This document shows, piece after piece, positions 1 through 7,564 of a stretch of 40,451 bases of DNA (its first letter is position 1; each line of letters starts with the position of its first letter). The notes beneath the pieces are model-generated. The model was not told the origin of the DNA. It did no database searches and saw nothing but the letters and a program-made list of their open reading frames with translations. Origin of the DNA: an uncultured Prevotella sp. (lineage in GTDB: Bacteria; Bacteroidota; Bacteroidia; Bacteroidales; Bacteroidaceae). The stretch lies in contig OMVI01000066.1 in assembly GCA_900314455.1 (NCBI GenBank), positions 1 to 40,451 on the forward strand, given 5' to 3'. Made by a program: the position numbers and the translations under genes.

Positions 1-5
1 AACAC

Positions 6-80
6 GGTGGGCGTAGTTCAGTTGGTTAGAGCGTCAGATTGTGGTTCTGAATGTCGTGGGTTCGAGTCCCACCCCCCACC
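6..80 (+). tRNA. tRNA-His (anticodon GTG)
   Basis: Full cloverleaf. The anticodon stem TCAGA/TCTGA (34-38, 46-50) encloses a seven-base loop with anticodon GTG at 41-43. The T arm is GTGGG, loop TTCGAGT, CCCAC. The acceptor stem starts at 7, with an extra G at 6 that can pair with C80, the G-1:C73 pair that marks histidine tRNAs. One C-C mismatch sits in the acceptor stem. CCA is not encoded. A terminator follows within 10 bases. Confidence 0.97.
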
Positions 81-87
81 CTCAAGG

Positions 88-123
88 AAAAGCTCTGAGA
101 CCAATCGGTTTCGGAGCTTTTTT
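88..123 (+). terminator. Rho-independent terminator after tRNA-His
   Basis: An imperfect stem (AAAGCTC ... GAGCTTT with an inner ACC/GGT pairing) closes a four-base loop and runs into six or more T. It ends the tRNA transcript ahead of glmS. Confidence 0.85.
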
Positions 124-187
124 CGTATAATAAAAAGACACTTTTGCCGTTTTAATACTAAGTATAAACTCATTAAAAAAGACATTT

Positions 188-2083
188 ATGTGCGGGATAG
201 TAGGTTATATTGGAAGCCGTAACGCTTACGACATTCTTATAAAGGGACTTCATCGTCTCGAGTACCGTGGTTACGACTCAGCCGGCGTAGCTCTTATTAA
301 TAATGAAGACAAGCTGAATGTCTACAAGGCTAAGGGTAAAGTATCGGACCTTGAGACAGTTGCCAAAGGACAGGACGTAACTGGAAACATTGGTATTGCG
401 CACACGCGGTGGGCCACTCATGGTGAACCGTCTGTTCGCAATGCACATCCTCACGTTTCAGAGTCGGGCAACATCGTTATAGTACACAACGGGATAATTG
501 AGAATTACTCAGAGTTGCGTCATCAATTGCAGGCGAAGGGATTCCACTTCAAGAGCGATACCGACACGGAAGTTCTCGTTCAGCTGATACAATACGCTCA
601 GGACAAGCACCATACGGACTTGACACAGTCTGTGTGTCATGCTCTTCGCAAGTGTGTAGGTGCATACGCCATTGCTGTTATGGACCGTCGCAATCCTAAT
701 CAGATTGTGGCTGCGCGCAAGGGCTCTCCGATGGTAATTGGAGTAGGTAAGGACAACGAGGAATTCTTCATCGCCAGTGATGCGTCACCTATCGTAGAAT
801 ATACCAAGAATGTAGTTTACGTTGATGACGAGCAGGTCGTTACGATTGAGCGTGGCAAGGATTTGCAGATATGGAACCTCGATAAAACGCGTGCAAACGT
901 GAAGATTGACGAGGTGGACATGGATATCGATATGCTCTCAAAGGGCGGTTTCCCTCACTTTATGTTAAAGGAAATCTTCGACCAGCCTAAGTGTTTGCGC
1001 GACTGCATGCGTGGACGCCTCTTCGTGAAGACATCTGCTGACGAGAAAAAGGATGGCCGTGATAACTATGTAGACGCCAACAAGATTGTCCTTTCTGCCG
1101 TTAAGAACAACAAGGACAGACTTATGCAGGCTTCACGCTTCATCATCGTGGCTTGCGGAACTAGCTGGCACGCCGGACTTATAGGCAAACAGCTCATCGA
1201 GCAGTACTGCCAGATACCGGTGGAGGTCGACTATGCGAGTGAGTTCCGTTATCGCAACCCTATCGTTTATTCTACTGACGTTGTCATAGCAATAAGCCAG
1301 AGCGGTGAGACTGCTGATACACTGGCTGCTATAGAGCTTGCAAAGGCAAAGGGCGCATGCATCTTCGGTATTGTCAATGCTGTAGGCTCGAGTATCGCAC
1401 GTGAGACTGATACAGGCATTTACATTCACGTCGGACCGGAGATTGGTGTTGCGTCAACAAAGGCTTTCACTGGTCAGCTGACTTGTCTGACGCTCCTTGC
1501 GCTTGCCCTTGGTAAATGCCGCGGAACCATTTCACAAAAGGAGTACGACGATATGATACAGGAACTGGGCATCATTCCTGACAAGATAGAGCAGGTCTTG
1601 AAGCTTAATGACCGCATAAAGACCATCAGCCGTACTTACACTTACGCCACCAACTTCCTGTATCTTGGTCGTGGATGGAACTATCCGGTAGCTCTGGAAG
1701 GCGCTCTGAAGCTGAAAGAGATAAGCTATATTCACGCTGAAGGTTATCCGGCAGCAGAGATGAAGCACGGTCCTATAGCCCTTGTGGACGACCATATGCC
1801 TGTTCTCTTCGTTGCTACGCACCACAAGCAATACCAGAAGATAGTTTCCAATATGGAAGAGGTAAAGGCACGTGGCGGACATATTATCGCTATAATAACA
1901 GAAGGGGACACTGAGATACCTAAGATTGCCGATGAATGCATCGAGGTTCCTCACACTTTGGCTCCTCTGGCACCACTGCTCACGGTCATTCCGTTACAGT
2001 TGCTGGCTTATCACGTGGCCGTCTGCAAGGGACTTAACGTCGACCAGCCGCGTAACCTTGCAAAGAGCGTAACTGTGGAGTAA
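188..2083 (+). CDS. glmS: Glutamine--fructose-6-phosphate aminotransferase (isomerizing)
   Basis: Makes glucosamine-6-phosphate from fructose-6-phosphate and glutamine, the entry step to peptidoglycan and LPS amino sugars, in the cytoplasm. The protein starts MCGIVGYIG, so Cys2 becomes the N-terminal nucleophile after Met removal. The glutaminase half holds TRWATHG and the HNGIIENY motif. Two SIS sugar-isomerase domains follow (SQSGETADT near residue 377 and an AEGYPAAEMKHGP segment near 520). It ends DQPRNLAKSVTVE, the usual C-terminus. At 631 residues it is slightly longer than the E. coli enzyme (609). No Shine-Dalgarno is seen, as is normal in Bacteroidetes. It stands alone between two terminators. 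There is no room or sequence for a glmS ribozyme. Confidence 0.98.
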   Translation: MCGIVGYIGSRNAYDILIKGLHRLEYRGYDSAGVALINNEDKLNVYKAKGKVSDLETVAKGQDVTGNIGIAHTRWATHGEPSVRNAHPHVSESGNIVIVHNGIIENYSELRHQLQAKGFHFKSDTDTEVLVQLIQYAQDKHHTDLTQSVCHALRKCVGAYAIAVMDRRNPNQIVAARKGSPMVIGVGKDNEEFFIASDASPIVEYTKNVVYVDDEQVVTIERGKDLQIWNLDKTRANVKIDEVDMDIDMLSKGGFPHFMLKEIFDQPKCLRDCMRGRLFVKTSADEKKDGRDNYVDANKIVLSAVKNNKDRLMQASRFIIVACGTSWHAGLIGKQLIEQYCQIPVEVDYASEFRYRNPIVYSTDVVIAISQSGETADTLAAIELAKAKGACIFGIVNAVGSSIARETDTGIYIHVGPEIGVASTKAFTGQLTCLTLLALALGKCRGTISQKEYDDMIQELGIIPDKIEQVLKLNDRIKTISRTYTYATNFLYLGRGWNYPVALEGALKLKEISYIHAEGYPAAEMKHGPIALVDDHMPVLFVATHHKQYQKIVSNMEEVKARGGHIIAIITEGDTEIPKIADECIEVPHTLAPLAPLLTVIPLQLLAYHVAVCKGLNVDQPRNLAKSVTVE

Positions 2084-2114
2084 TATTTCAGTAAATTCAT
2101 ACATTATATATAGT

Positions 2115-2156
2115 AAAAAGGCATGCTTACGATTGCTTCGTGAGCATGCCTTTTTT
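2115..2156 (+). terminator. Rho-independent terminator of glmS
   Basis: Long stem AAAAAGGCATGCTTACGA paired with its complement after a short loop; one G-T wobble is the only imperfection. It ends in a run of six T. The A-rich left arm could also serve leftward transcription. Confidence 0.93.
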
Positions 2157-2181
2157 AGTTCTGTAAGACTATTATATTGAA

Positions 2182-2207
2182 GACAGAGAGATGTTCAGCT
2201 CTCTGTC
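2182..2207 (-). terminator. Hairpin after the J-domain gene, possible terminator
   Basis: Perfect nine-base stem GACAGAGAG/CTCTCTGTC with an eight-base loop, 18 bases past the stop codon of the leftward gene. The U-tract on the minus strand is weak, so terminator function is inferred from position and stem strength. Confidence 0.5.
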
Positions 2208-2224
2208 GTTATTGTAGCCGGAAT

Positions 2225-3106
2225 TTACAATCCACGCGCTTTCCAAATGCGTTCCTTGGCTGCATTAATCTCCTGGAACTTCTTCTCGGCTGCTTTGCGG
2301 ACGTCCTCTCCAAGTGCTGCTACACGGTCTGGATGGTGCTTCAGGGCCATTTTACGGTATGCTGCGCGTACTTCTGCGTCCGTGGCATCAGGACTTACGC
2401 CAAGCACTTTGTAAGCGTCGTCGAGGCTTCCGCTATCTCTGCTGCCCTCATTCAGGTGCAACATCGACTCAATATCTTCACGGCTGAGGTTCAAATAGCC
2501 TCCGACCTCGCGTATTGCAGCGACTTCCTCTGGCGAAACATAGCCGTCAGCCATCGCGATAAGTACAAGGAAATTGAGCATTTGCAGGCGAGTTGAGTAG
2601 TCCATGTGTATGTCCATTTCCATGCACGACTTGCGAATGGTTTCCTTAAAGCCTGCATATCCTTGCTTCTTCTGTTCCTCGAATAGCCTCAGGAGAATGT
2701 CATTGCCTTGCTGTTCGGCATCGTTGCCGAAGTTTTCGCGCAGAAAACGACGCACAAACTCCATCTCTGAATGCATTATCTTGCCGTCCGCCTTGATGAT
2801 ATAGCTAGCCAGCACGAGCATGGAGAAAAGAAACGAGTTACGGTTGCCTTGCTGCGTCTCGAAGGCCGTGTACCTGCGATTGCCGTATTGGGTGTTTCCA
2901 GAGCCGTAGAAGCCATTCTGTGCGTTGTTATAGCCATTGTTCCCGTACGTGCCATTGAAGCCGTTACCACCACCATTCTTTGATGATGAGCTACTTTCTG
3001 ATGCACTGTCAATGAAGCTGCCTATACAAAATCCGAGTAAACCACCGAGAATACTGCCCGTCGTAATCCATCCAAGGAATCCGCCTATCCACTTTCCTAA
3101 TGCCAT
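2225..3106 (-). CDS. DjlA-like TerB/J-domain membrane-anchored co-chaperone
   Basis: 293 residues. The N-terminus is glycine-rich and hydrophobic (about 1-32), suggesting membrane insertion like DjlA. A Ser/Gly/Asn-rich low-complexity linker (about 33-90) follows. A TerB-type helical domain spans roughly 93-215, with acidic-glycine turns KADG and MADG. A C-terminal J domain (about 229-293) has the HPD tripeptide at 258-260 that stimulates Hsp70 ATPase. The domain order matches the DjlA family; I infer a DnaK partner role at the inner membrane. It is transcribed leftward as the last gene of a group with the two genes upstream, though an 82-base gap precedes it. Domain recognition is firm; the substrate is unknown. 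Confidence 0.85.
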   Translation of the reverse strand: MALGKWIGGFLGWITTGSILGGLLGFCIGSFIDSASESSSSSKNGGGNGFNGTYGNNGYNNAQNGFYGSGNTQYGNRRYTAFETQQGNRNSFLFSMLVLASYIIKADGKIMHSEMEFVRRFLRENFGNDAEQQGNDILLRLFEEQKKQGYAGFKETIRKSCMEMDIHMDYSTRLQMLNFLVLIAMADGYVSPEEVAAIREVGGYLNLSREDIESMLHLNEGSRDSGSLDDAYKVLGVSPDATDAEVRAAYRKMALKHHPDRVAALGEDVRKAAEKKFQEINAAKERIWKARGL

Positions 3107-3188
3107 AGTATGGTGTTTTATGAGTTTATTATAGAATTATATCTTGTCTATTTAATGACAAACTGCATGCCAAAGTATTGTATGTCTC

Positions 3189-3758
3189 TTATCGGTTTAT
3201 GGAAATTTCAACCTTCGGCAGCATGCTTTCAAATCCGAATTCGCAGTTTAATCCGATATTGTCACCGTTTTTCAGAGTTATATTTCCACTGCAAGTACCT
3301 TCCGAAGTGTCGTCACAAAAGATGCCATGTCTCCGTAATCCGGCAGCGAAGAGGTCTCGTTCGCCTTCGTCGGTAAACACTATTTTGATGAAATCAACAA
3401 CGAATCCCTCCAGCTTCATTATATGAATGTAAATGCCGTTGTTTGGTTTCTCAGTTCCATCGGTTTCAAATTCGTCCATTGAGAGGGTCATGTTGCGCCC
3501 GCCCCAGACAGCCATTTCACCGTCGCTAGGGTCGTCATCCATCTTGAGAATTTTCCATCCTGTGCTCTCGTATAGCTTTTCAAGATTGTGAAGGTCGTCC
3601 GGCTTAATGTCCTTAAAGCCCAAAAGACGAACCATCATGGATGGTGAAACGGTACTGGCAATTCTGTTTTGCGATGCTCCACGAAACGGTATGGAAGCCA
3701 AAAACACAACCATCAAGATTGTAAATAATATTCCTCTTTTGTTAATAGATATTGTCAT
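3189..3758 (-). CDS. Secreted hypothetical protein, coupled to the HsdR-N-like gene
   Basis: 189 residues; family not recognised. Residues 1-30 look like a signal peptide (basic start, then a hydrophobic run, cleavage probably after GASQ). The mature part is acidic and mixed alpha/beta, with a KLEGFVVDFIKIVFTDEGERDLFAAGL stretch near 115-141 that is probably helical, and two cysteines (near 148 and 156) that could form a disulfide in the periplasm. Its ATG overlaps the TGA of the upstream gene (positions 3755-3758), so the two are probably translationally coupled. No function is assigned. Confidence 0.7.
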   Translation of the reverse strand: MTISINKRGILFTILMVVFLASIPFRGASQNRIASTVSPSMMVRLLGFKDIKPDDLHNLEKLYESTGWKILKMDDDPSDGEMAVWGGRNMTLSMDEFETDGTEKPNNGIYIHIMKLEGFVVDFIKIVFTDEGERDLFAAGLRRHGIFCDDTSEGTCSGNITLKNGDNIGLNCEFGFESMLPKVEISINR

Positions 3759-4204
3759 AAATTTTCATAGTTAGGTAAATTCGTTAAAAATAAATATTTT
3801 TGATTATCGTAATCCATCTTGCAGGCGTATGTGTTCACGCCATTACTGACGACGAGATAGTCGACATGAAGCAGCAGATTGTAGACGCTGATTTGATCGA
3901 AAACTCTCTGTGTGATTTGAATATCTGGCGCCTTGTATTCGACTATCATTTTCGGGTGATATTGCCGGTCGTAAAGGACGCTGTCGGCACGGATTTTCTT
4001 CTCACCGATTTGAAGCGAAATCTCATTCGCAAGCAGAGCGGAGGGGAAATTCTTGTGTTCAATCAGATAGTGGACGAAGTGCTGGCGGACCCATTCTTCA
4101 GGAGTTAACGCTACGTATTTGTGGCGCAAAATATCGAAGATTTGGTCCCTTCCGGAAACTGTCCGAATTCTGACGTCATATTGCGGGAGGTTTATCTGTT
4201 GCAT
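3755..4204 (-). CDS. HsdR N-terminal-domain-like protein (PD-(D/E)XK nuclease fold)
   Basis: 149 residues, resembling the stand-alone type I restriction enzyme HsdR N-terminal domain proteins common in Bacteroidetes. The nuclease signature is present: Asp74 in RADSVLYD, then Glu89-x-Lys91 in VEYKAP, with the later helix QISVYN. There is no helicase domain and no hsdM or hsdS nearby, so it is not a restriction system by itself. It lies back to back with holA, a neighbourhood I recall for this family in Bacteroides; a housekeeping DNA role is inferred, not shown. The gene is followed directly by the secreted unknown protein with a 4-base overlap. Confidence 0.75.
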   Translation of the reverse strand: MQQINLPQYDVRIRTVSGRDQIFDILRHKYVALTPEEWVRQHFVHYLIEHKNFPSALLANEISLQIGEKKIRADSVLYDRQYHPKMIVEYKAPDIQITQRVFDQISVYNLLLHVDYLVVSNGVNTYACKMDYDNQKYLFLTNLPNYENL

Positions 4205-4305
4205 GATGTGCTATATATAAATAATGTATAGGTGCAAGACGGCAGAACTTCAGATAGAGTTTTCGAGTTATAGGGGTGCCGAAAGAAAATTAGAAATGAA
4301 TTCTT

Positions 4306-4336
4306 TTTGTTTTGTCTTCAGTTTGCCGTATCTTTG
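4306..4336 (+). promoter_or_regulatory. Promoter of holA
   Basis: TTTG at 4306-4309, a 19-base gap, then TATCTTTG at 4329-4336. This matches the Bacteroidetes consensus TTTG-N19-21-TAnnTTTG in both boxes. It places transcription start near 4343 and supports translation from the ATG at 4371. Confidence 0.8.
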
Positions 4337-4370
4337 CATTGGATACAAAGATAATGATTTTTTTGAAAAT

Positions 4371-5396
4371 ATGCCAACCAAAAACGGAACAACATTTCAG
4401 CAAATAATGACCGACCTGGATGCGGGGAGGTTCTTACCTATATATATATTGATGGGCGATGAGCCTTACTATATAGATAAGATATCTGACTACATTGCCG
4501 AAAATGCACTTCCGCCGGAGGAGCGTGACTTCAACCAAACCATCGTTTATGGTGCTGATACGACTGCGATGAAAATCTGCGATCAGGCTCACCAGTTCCC
4601 GATGATGGCAAAATACCAGGTCATTATTGTGAAAGAAGCTCAGGCAATAAAATCACTTGATCCTCTGGAGAGGTATCTCCGCAAACCTGTCGCATCGACA
4701 ATTCTTGTTTGGTGTTATAAGAACGGCACCATTGACAAACGCAAGAAAGTTGTCTCTTTGGCACAGACTGTCGGGGTGGTTTTCGAAAGCAAAAAACTCC
4801 GCGATTATCAGTTACCGTCTTTTGTCTCATCTTATCTACATGACCACAAGGCAACCATTGACCAGAAAGCTGCCCAAATGATTTCCGATCATGTTGGCGC
4901 CGACCTCAACAGATTGACTTCAGAACTCGACAAGCTTCTGATTGGTCTGCCGGAAGGAAACCGACAAGTCACTCCGGAGGTAGTCGAGCGGGAGATAGGA
5001 GTAAGCAAGGACTTCAACACTTTTGAACTTCGGGATGCCATTATACAGAAGAATGTTTTCAAAGCAAACCAGATAATCAAATATTTTGACAGTAATCCTA
5101 GGTCCGGTTCTATTTATAAGTCACTCCCAATGATATTTAATTTTTTCCAGAATTTGATGATTGTCCATTACAGTCGACCAAATAAGACGGAAAATGACGT
5201 TGCCAGAGCATTGGGACTGAAGACTCCATGGGGAGCGAAAAGTTATATCACAGGTATGAGGAACTATTCACCTGCCAAAACCAAGTATATAATTTCAGCC
5301 ATCAGGAGCATCGATGCCAAGAGCAAGGGTATCGACAATCCGGATACAGAAGCTGGAGATTTGATGAAGGAACTCATATTCTTCATCCTCCACTGA
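4371..5396 (+). CDS. holA: DNA polymerase III subunit delta
   Basis: 341 residues. Delta opens the beta sliding clamp as part of the clamp loader. N-terminal features fit: ILMGDEPYYIDKISDYI (the GDE motif of delta subunits), then a AAA+-like fold without a working Walker A, as expected for delta, and a C-terminal helical domain (ELRDAIIQKNVFKANQIIKYF, about 215-235). An earlier in-frame ATG at 4224 would add 49 residues, but it precedes the promoter and the extension looks non-coding, so the start at 4371 is chosen. It is divergent from the HsdR-N-like gene. Confidence 0.93.
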   Translation: MPTKNGTTFQQIMTDLDAGRFLPIYILMGDEPYYIDKISDYIAENALPPEERDFNQTIVYGADTTAMKICDQAHQFPMMAKYQVIIVKEAQAIKSLDPLERYLRKPVASTILVWCYKNGTIDKRKKVVSLAQTVGVVFESKKLRDYQLPSFVSSYLHDHKATIDQKAAQMISDHVGADLNRLTSELDKLLIGLPEGNRQVTPEVVEREIGVSKDFNTFELRDAIIQKNVFKANQIIKYFDSNPRSGSIYKSLPMIFNFFQNLMIVHYSRPNKTENDVARALGLKTPWGAKSYITGMRNYSPAKTKYIISAIRSIDAKSKGIDNPDTEAGDLMKELIFFILH

Positions 5397-5426
5397 TTAC
5401 TTTTTCTCATCCCTCGGATGATACAT

Positions 5427-5462
5427 GAAGCCAGGTTATGACCACGGTCATAATCTGGCTTC
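5427..5462 (+). terminator. Long hairpin after holA
   Basis: Stem GAAGCCAGGTTATGAC pairs with GTCATAATCTGGCTTC; only one G-T wobble interrupts it, and the loop is about four bases. It lies 30 bases after the holA stop. There is no good T-run after it, so it may be a weak or factor-assisted terminator, or an RNA-stabilising 3' end. Confidence 0.6.
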
Positions 5463-5508
5463 TGCATTATGATGCCCATGTGGTTCAGGGAAAAGAGGAT
5501 ATTCAGAG

Positions 5509-5640
5509 GCCTTTTCAGTCCTGATTTTACGCTTAAAGCAGGCTCTTTGGGTGCAAAATGTGCGACTTTCGGGGCAAAAAACGGTATTTCCAGGCATCTT
5601 TGAGACCCTAATTCGAATCTCTTTCAAACGGTTTTTGGTA
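5509..5640. repeat. Degenerate array with 22-bp period
   Basis: Cutting the sequence every 22 bases from 5509 lines up six units. The second and third (from 5531 and 5553) both start GC and carry an A-rich left part with a CTTT or ATTT right part, and later units drift. Copy similarity is low, so the period is the main evidence. The array is followed by AT-rich DNA that shares a 14-base string, GTTGTATTTCAATA, with 7732-7745. Confidence 0.4.
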
Positions 5641-5845
5641 ATTTCGTGACGTGTGAAAAACAAATTAAGAAGTTGTATTTCAATAGTTTAGCTTCTGAAA
5701 ACACGCTCTGAAAATTAAGAATTTCAAACTTTCCGAACATCTGTCTTTAAATACTCAAAAAACGAATAAATTCGGACGTTTTCGAGTCTGTCATTTCAGA
5801 GTTCACATTTATTATAATTAAGAATACTGATTTTAAAATACCGAA

Positions 5846-5893
5846 CTTTGATTTACCAAACCAAAGTAGCCTTTGATTTACCAAACTAAAGTA
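5846..5893 (-). promoter_or_regulatory. Tandem operator-like sites 1 and 2
   Basis: Two 23-base copies, 5846-5868 and 5871-5893, start 25 bases apart and differ at one position. Read on the minus strand each contains GTTTGGTAAATCAAAG, with a TTTG-N6-CAAA dyad. The same core recurs four more times before the XRE gene at 6376. Confidence 0.6.
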
Positions 5894-5923
5894 AATTAAA
5901 GTACTAAATTTAAACTAATAGAT

Positions 5924-5943
5924 TTACTTTTGTAAAGCTAAAA
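5924..5943 (+). promoter_or_regulatory. Operator-like site 3 with overlapping -7 box
   Basis: Contains TTTTGTAAAGCTAAAA, matching the core of the other sites. TACTTTTG at 5925-5932 fits the TAnnTTTG box and overlaps the motif, but no -33 TTTG is seen at the right distance. Confidence 0.45.
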
Positions 5944-6183
5944 CACTGTTTTAGGAACCTTGTTTGTATCTTTATGCATACTTATTATGCGTTATATAAC
6001 TGCTTAAAGTCCAATATATTATAGAGTTTGGCGACAAAAAGATGTAAAACAAAGTACCTTTTATTCCTTATTTTAGTGCATATTCGGCTTTTATAGGTTA
6101 AGTATATCGTAAAGTACTCATTATAACCCAGTCTTTTGTATAAACCCTTTATATAAGGGCTTTGTCAAGTTGCGTTACTAAAT

Positions 6184-6205
6184 ATTTGGTTTTGTAAATC
6201 CAAAT
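6184..6205 (+). promoter_or_regulatory. Operator-like site 4
   Basis: Inner TTTGTAAATCCAAA is flanked so that ATTTGG (6184-6189) and CCAAAT (6200-6205) form an inverted repeat with a 10-base spacer. It is a close match to the minus-strand reading of sites 1 and 2. Confidence 0.55.
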
Positions 6206-6242
6206 CTCTTTTCCTACTCTTTTATTTCATAATTCCGAAGTT

Positions 6243-6262
6243 TCAGTTTTGTAAATATAAAA
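6243..6262 (+). promoter_or_regulatory. Operator-like site 5
   Basis: Contains GTTTTGTAAATATAAAA, the left half of the motif fully kept and the right half reduced to TAAA. It lies 57 bases after site 4. Confidence 0.45.
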
Positions 6263-6291
6263 TTATGAAACTTAAAAAAGTCCGATTTAGT

Positions 6292-6323
6292 TTTGGCTTT
6301 TTGAAGTTTTATTTTTACCTTTG
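6292..6323 (+). promoter_or_regulatory. Promoter of the XRE regulator
   Basis: TTTG at 6292-6295, a 20-base gap, then TACCTTTG at 6316-6323; both boxes match the Bacteroidetes consensus. Transcription start is expected near 6330, giving a leader of about 46 bases. Confidence 0.8.
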
Positions 6324-6335
6324 TAAAATCAAAGG
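6315..6335 (+). promoter_or_regulatory. Operator-like site 6 over the promoter
   Basis: CCTTTG-TAAAAT-CAAAGG (6318-6335) is a perfect six-base inverted repeat with a six-base spacer. It overlaps the -7 box and the expected transcription start of the XRE gene, the classical place for an autorepressor site. Confidence 0.65.
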
Positions 6336-6375
6336 AAAAGCCGAATTTCGGTCTATTTTTTACTATTTCACGATT

Positions 6376-6843
6376 ATGGAAGAACGAATTAAGCTCTTGA
6401 TGGAGCATGAACATCTGAACCAGCAACTCTTCGCTGACTTCTTAGGAGTCTCATCTGCTACCATCAGCAGCATCATAAATAAGAAGTCGAGACCTACTCT
6501 TAAAATTGTTGAGGCTATCCGCCGGAAGATTCCAAATATAAGTTTGGACTGGTTGGTCTTTGGTACAGGTCCAATGTTCTTAGACGACAAGAACAAGACA
6601 GCTACCCCTACTCCTACCCCAACAGCATCTTCAGCTTCGGAGCCTGTACTCGACTTCTCTGATGACAACGAAGCTTCAAAAAATGTTGCCTCACCGTCTA
6701 ATTTTAATAACGGTGTAAATACTACACCTAAAAATAAAGAAACAGTAACTGTGAAATATGTTGACAAACCTCAACGGCATATCTCTCAGATAATGGTTAT
6801 ATATGATGACCAAACTCTGGAGACCTTTGTTCCGAAGAAGTAA
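6376..6843 (+). CDS. XRE-family helix-turn-helix regulator
   Basis: 155 residues. An N-terminal XRE/Cro-type DNA-binding domain (about 1-66) has the helix-turn-helix at about 16-40 (QQLFADFLGVSSATISSII followed by a KSRPTL turn) and a SLDWLVFGTGPMF end typical of Bacteroidetes members. A Thr/Pro repeat linker lies near 75-85, then a Ser/Asn-rich region, then a conserved-looking tail (ISQIMVIYDDQTLETFVPKK). A longer frame opens at 6265, but the promoter boxes at 6292-6323 lie inside it, so the ATG at 6376 is chosen. It stands alone in a gene-poor region; the operator sites around its promoter suggest autoregulation. Targets are unknown. Confidence 0.9.
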   Translation: MEERIKLLMEHEHLNQQLFADFLGVSSATISSIINKKSRPTLKIVEAIRRKIPNISLDWLVFGTGPMFLDDKNKTATPTPTPTASSASEPVLDFSDDNEASKNVASPSNFNNGVNTTPKNKETVTVKYVDKPQRHISQIMVIYDDQTLETFVPKK

Positions 6844-6871
6844 GTCGCTTTTCCAAATTTGATTCGATGGT

Positions 6872-6940
6872 AAATGCCATTAGGCAGATTCGCTCATGTT
6901 CCCTTTGCTTTCATGTTTCTGAATTCTCCTAATGGCATTT
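6872..6940 (+). terminator. Long-range hairpin after the XRE gene
   Basis: AAATGCCATTAGG (6872-6884) and CCTAATGGCATTT (6928-6940) are perfect 13-base inverted repeats around a 43-base loop, followed by GCTTTTCT. They start 29 bases after the stop codon. Terminator is the simplest reading, but the loop is unusually long, so a small structured RNA is also possible. Confidence 0.5.
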
Positions 6941-7117
6941 GCTTTTCTAACTTCTATCTTTCTATCCTCGTTTTATTTGTTTCCTTGTCGTGTATTTTCT
7001 ACCTTTTATTATTTGTTCCATATTAACTTTTTGTTCTGTTGTTGACTTCCTTACTTTTATACTAATATTTTTAGTTTATCCGAAATATTGAATTATGACT
7101 TCCGCAAACGTCGAAGA

Positions 7118-7386
7118 GGTTTTATTTTCGGTAACCTTTGGCAAGGGAGAGCAACGACCGCAGTCTGTGTTAAAGTATCGAGCAGCTTATAACTCTGTGC
7201 TTCGTAGATGTGCTACAGCGTGAAATGCGTAAAAAGTATATTAACTGTTTCTATATGCGCCTAGTGTTGTAGCGCATCTACGAAGCGCTGAGTGATTGAT
7301 TATGCAATTATCTTCACCCCACATTGCGCTATCGTTTATGTGGGGTAACCGACGGTTTAACCTCTCCGAGGTTATTGCAACTGTAT
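7118..7386 (+). repeat. Palindromic intergenic element, copy A
   Basis: Shares an ordered series of modules with 7848-8028: a CCTT-loop-AAGG hairpin (7135-7146) with GACCGCAG just after it, CGAAGCGCTGAG (7281-7292), a CCCCACAT/ATGTGGGG hairpin (7317-7345) and a TAACCTC-TCC-GAGGTTA hairpin (7358-7374). Copy A carries an extra long hairpin at 7200-7285. No coding frame explains the conservation. Confidence 0.6.
7200..7285. repeat. Inverted repeat inside copy A
   Basis: CTTCGTAGATGTGCTACA at 7200-7217 and its complement at 7268-7285 match at 17 of 18 positions (the exception is a G-T wobble), with a 50-base interior. Copy B lacks nearly all of it. It looks like a miniature inverted-repeat insertion or an extra RNA arm. 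Confidence 0.55.
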
Positions 7387-7564
7387 TTTCTTGTCGCTCC
7401 AAATATCGGGTGAACCATATTTGTTCGAGTTTTGGACTTGGGGCTACGGTAGTCTATTCGAATGGAATTGTAATCTGAAGGAATACGGTTTAATGTCTAG
7501 TTGTATAAGTCTTGGAATGTGGTTCAATAGGTCTAGGCGCATGGTTAGATAAGTATGGAAACGT

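Larger units (their letters stand above)
5397..6375. other. Gene-free AT-rich spacer upstream of the XRE regulator
   Basis: About 980 bases with no convincing gene. It contains a strong hairpin just after holA, a degenerate 22-bp-period stretch, and from 5846 onward repeated operator-like motifs ending in the regulator's own promoter. The open frame at 5448-5663 on the minus strand lies on the repeat and is not accepted as a gene. Confidence 0.7.

Noticed and set aside
120-187. glmS ribozyme
   Set aside because: The leader is under 70 bases and lacks the ribozyme core; it is not expected in this phylum.
3755-4204. Part of a type I restriction-modification system
   Set aside because: No helicase domain, hsdM or hsdS in the neighbourhood; only the N-terminal nuclease-like domain is present.
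5448-5663. 71-codon open frame on the minus strand after holA
   Set aside because: It lies across the degenerate 22-bp repeat and has no promoter, no recognisable domain and an unnatural composition; probably a chance frame in repeat DNA.
7296-7478. 60-codon open frame on the plus strand in copy A
   Set aside because: It covers conserved hairpins whose changes preserve pairing, not codons, and copy B has no matching frame.
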